NCBI GenBank assembly: GCA_025059875.1
Contig: JANXCT010000002.1
Coordinates: 403,180-467,179 of the forward strand
Direction of reading: 5' to 3'
Length of the DNA stretch: 64,000 nt
From: Candidatus Kapaibacterium sp.
GTDB taxonomy: Bacteria > Bacteroidota > Ignavibacteria > Kapaibacteriales > HRBIN21
Positions 61,758 through 64,000 of the stretch are shown piece by piece (position 1 is the first letter of the stretch; each line of letters begins with the position of its first letter). The notes beneath the pieces are model-generated. The model was not told the DNA's origin. It ran no database searches and saw only the letters and a list, made by a program, of their open reading frames with translations. The position numbers were made by a program, and so were the translations under genes.

Positions 61758-64000
61758 GCAGCGGGCGCAGCACAATTGCAGTTGGACTCTGGAGCCGCAG
61801 CCAGTATAGTCCCGCCGGATAGGGCTCGACAGAGAACACCACGGTGTGATTCCCTGCCGGTACCATCCCAGAGGAAAGCTCCCGGAGTTCTTGCCCATAG
61901 GCATCGTACAGTACGAGCTGAATCTCTGTTGGCTGTCGAGTACTGAAGCGGAACCGAACCTCTGTAGTTGCTGGCTGCGGGGACGGTGGCTCTACGAAGA
62001 GTTGGGTCGTGTCGCTCCTGCCCTGTAGCACTACTCCACACTGGTCACGCCCGATATACGACTGCGGTAGCAATTCACTCCGCAACGCAATCTGCCTGTA
62101 CCGGCAGAGCGCCTCGAATCGCAGCGTGTCCACATAGGGGCCTACCACAGGCTCCAACGGTGCAAAACAGACCAAGAGTCCCCAGGACTCTCCTGGGGCC
62201 AGCACGAGCGGTAGCTGTCCAGGCGGTATCGAAAACGCTGTCCCCCGCTGCAGCAAGGCATAGTCCAGGCGTACAGTGAAGCGCCCTGTGTTCCGGAGCC
62301 AGACTGTATCACACCGGAGCTCGCCGTAAGAGCAGGGCGATACTGCTAACTCCTGCTCTATCGGCTTAACGACTTGCACCGTAAACCCCGGCAACGTATC
62401 AGCAACACGGCACTCGTTGCCCGCCGCATCGCGAATCAGGAGCTCATACCAAGCATCTTCGTAGGGGTCCAAGACTCTCACCTGCAGACCTACCCGATAC
62501 TGCTCACGTTCTACGATCGAGACGGTGCAGTTCACCTGCTGGAGAACATTCAGCTCCACGATGCCGGAGGCCAAACCACCCGTGTCAGCGACGATGACTC
62601 GATCTTCCCAGCCGCACGAATCTCGGCGTCGGGACACCGCTGGCGGAGTCTCGTCGGTGCCAATTAGGATCCGAACGATCGCTGCGCTGTCGTCAACGAA
62701 GCAACTATCGGCAAGGAGTAGTCGTGCTTCGTAGGCACCTGCCCTCTCTGCTCGGAAGCAGAGCTCCACTCGCATAGCCTCTCCAGGGCCAAGGAGTGAA
62801 TCAGCAGGGCTCAAAGAGACCTCGGTCCCCGGAGGCAGCGCCCCAACGAACCGAAGCTCCCGAAGGTACTTCGGCAAGCGGCCTACGTTGTGCACCATCA
62901 ACTCTCCACAGTGTCTCTGCCCATCAGCGAAAGCATCTACCTGTACAGTGCCCGGCTCTGCCCGAAGAGTGAAGCCTGACAGTGCGAAATCCCATCGCTG
63001 CTCGTAACCCGCTGAATCTCGGGCATAGAGTTGGAAGAAGCCATCCGAGAAGACATCCCGCAGCACGGCCTGGAAGCGTACTGAATCAGCCGGCTTCGGA
63101 AAAGGCTCCACAGTCACGAGCACGTTGTCTGTCGAGAGGACCTCCACTGTCTGCAGGCGACTATCTGCGTCAGCTGTATCGTAAACTACCCCGCTGAGGC
63201 TGAAACACCGATACTGCGCCACGAGGCTCGGTGGCGTCACATCCAAGGGGCGAAAACTGGCCCCACCAACGTAGCCGTATGAGTCTGCCGGTCCATAGCC
63301 GTAGACGTAAAGTCCCAGCGGGGCTGGTGTCCCATCTGCAAAACGTGCCTCAATGTTGTGAACCCCATCCGTGGTCCGCAGCCAGGCATACATGTAGCCA
63401 GAGGTTCCTACGGGCTGCAGAAGGGCTGGAGAGACGCGTTGCCCATCCAACCAAAGCTCGGCTCCTCGCGGGAGAACAGCCGTAGCGTACTGTTCCTGGT
63501 AGACAGGCATGTAGTTGCCCGCGACATCGTAGCTATACTTCTGGGCATTGATGAAGCGGTACCGCGACATGAATTGCTGCACGGGCGGGATGAGCATCAT
63601 GAAGGGGTCGCTGATGTTGTTGACCTGCCCAGCATTGGAGGTCTTATGGAAGGCAGCAACCAAGATGGGCCCGGTTGCGCGCACCTCCAATGGTTGAGCC
63701 AGCTCACCCTCGTATACTTGCCCGCGATCCAAGACGGCGACCCGCTGCCCGTTCACGAAGACTTGGGTCCCCGCTTGCGCAGCTAAAACACGAAAGCGGT
63801 GAGTTCCTTGGGGGGCAATTCCTTGCGACGGTGGTGGGAAGTGGGTGAGGAGCACGGAGTATCCCCATGTGCTAATCGGTGGCAGCTGCTCCACGAGGAT
63901 ATCACGTGAAGTCAGTCCTGGCTGTCCAACGGGGACTAGGGCCCGCTGATGTCCGGCAAACACAGCGATAGGCTTTGTAGCCCGAATCTCTGTACCCGTT
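61744..64000 (-). CDS. surface protein with IgGFc-binding-like domain and T9SS type A sorting tail (5' end outside window)
   Basis: At least 752 residues; the reading frame continues in frame past the window edge (TGTEIRATKPIAVFAGHQR), so the start is missing. The first 220 residues resemble the IgGFc-binding N-terminal domain found in Bacteroidota surface proteins (VFAGHQRALVP, FRVLAAQAGTQVFVNG). Beta-sandwich repeats with SPADSLLGPGEAMRVELCF-type segments follow. The last 80 residues are a classic T9SS sorting domain (LVLYDAYGQELRELSSG, PAGLYWLRLQS). The protein is therefore a predicted exported surface cargo. Ligand unknown. Confidence 0.85.
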   Translation of the reverse strand, partial: TGTEIRATKPIAVFAGHQRALVPVGQPGLTSRDILVEQLPPISTWGYSVLLTHFPPPSQGIAPQGTHRFRVLAAQAGTQVFVNGQRVAVLDRGQVYEGELAQPLEVRATGPILVAAFHKTSNAGQVNNISDPFMMLIPPVQQFMSRYRFINAQKYSYDVAGNYMPVYQEQYATAVLPRGAELWLDGQRVSPALLQPVGTSGYMYAWLRTTDGVHNIEARFADGTPAPLGLYVYGYGPADSYGYVGGASFRPLDVTPPSLVAQYRCFSLSGVVYDTADADSRLQTVEVLSTDNVLVTVEPFPKPADSVRFQAVLRDVFSDGFFQLYARDSAGYEQRWDFALSGFTLRAEPGTVQVDAFADGQRHCGELMVHNVGRLPKYLRELRFVGALPPGTEVSLSPADSLLGPGEAMRVELCFRAERAGAYEARLLLADSCFVDDSAAIVRILIGTDETPPAVSRRRDSCGWEDRVIVADTGGLASGIVELNVLQQVNCTVSIVEREQYRVGLQVRVLDPYEDAWYELLIRDAAGNECRVADTLPGFTVQVVKPIEQELAVSPCSYGELRCDTVWLRNTGRFTVRLDYALLQRGTAFSIPPGQLPLVLAPGESWGLLVCFAPLEPVVGPYVDTLRFEALCRYRQIALRSELLPQSYIGRDQCGVVLQGRSDTTQLFVEPPSPQPATTEVRFRFSTRQPTEIQLVLYDAYGQELRELSSGMVPAGNHTVVFSVEPYPAGLYWLRLQSPTAIVLRPLLIVR

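Overview
This window reads as a chromosomal segment from a member of the Bacteroidota/Chlorobi (FCB) group. Moderately high GC, many outer-membrane proteins and a compact layout would fit a Kapabacteria- or Ignavibacteria-like lineage, but the phylum placement is inference. Evidence for the group is a gingipain-family PorU-like protease, type IX secretion (T9SS) C-terminal sorting domains, GldL-like and GldM-like membrane proteins, a GWxTD-domain protein, a DUF4270-like lipoprotein, Bacteroidota-type outer-membrane receptors and repeated promoter elements of the form TAnnTTTG. No insertion sequence, phage, CRISPR array or rRNA operon was seen.

Layout. 58-7222: a same-strand envelope cluster (small Cys-rich secreted protein, GldM-like single-pass protein, two beta-barrel proteins, VWA-OmpA protein). 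7206-9465: hbd-mreC-mreD on the minus strand. 9591-12144: rimO and a GWxTD protein. 12685-12839: tRNA-Asp and tRNA-Ala. 12883-23323: minus-strand run of a GldL-like protein, a giant PorU-like protein, thrS and a secreted glucose/sorbosone dehydrogenase-like protein. 23475-32004: lysine 6-transaminase; SAM hydroxide adenosyltransferase, metallophosphoesterase and NrnA-type phosphoesterase; a lipoprotein/barrel pair; split ADP-heptose genes. 32172-40924: clpC, rlmN, degQ/htrA, a coiled-coil protein, rel/spoT. 40921-44777: a Bacteroidota conserved secreted protein, two crotonase genes (paaF/paaG-like), a HAD phosphatase. 44889-50864: TonB-type outer-membrane protein, lolD-like ATPase, pheS, rplT, rpmI, infC, tRNA-Leu. 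50986-55278: lytic transglycosylase, sensor kinase, outer-membrane protein, tRNA(CAU). 56293-59524: paaD, paaC, paaB, paaA and a fur-family regulator. 59637-64000: TonB-dependent receptor and a T9SS-sorted surface protein cut by the window end.

How the genes fit together. Two themes dominate. The first is a divergent type IX secretion/gliding machinery: GldL-like and PorU-like proteins at one locus, GldM-like, barrel and OmpA proteins at another, and three proteins with probable T9SS sorting tails. The second is aerobic phenylacetate catabolism: ring-1,2-epoxidase subunits PaaA-D, a PaaG-like isomerase that lacks the hydratase glutamates, a PaaF-like hydratase and a PaaH-like 3-hydroxyacyl-CoA dehydrogenase, spread over three loci. 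The rest is housekeeping (translation, cell shape, proteolysis, stringent response, LPS heptose). Genes are packed tightly: five convergent pairs overlap at their stop codons, and only two gaps exceed 300 bases.
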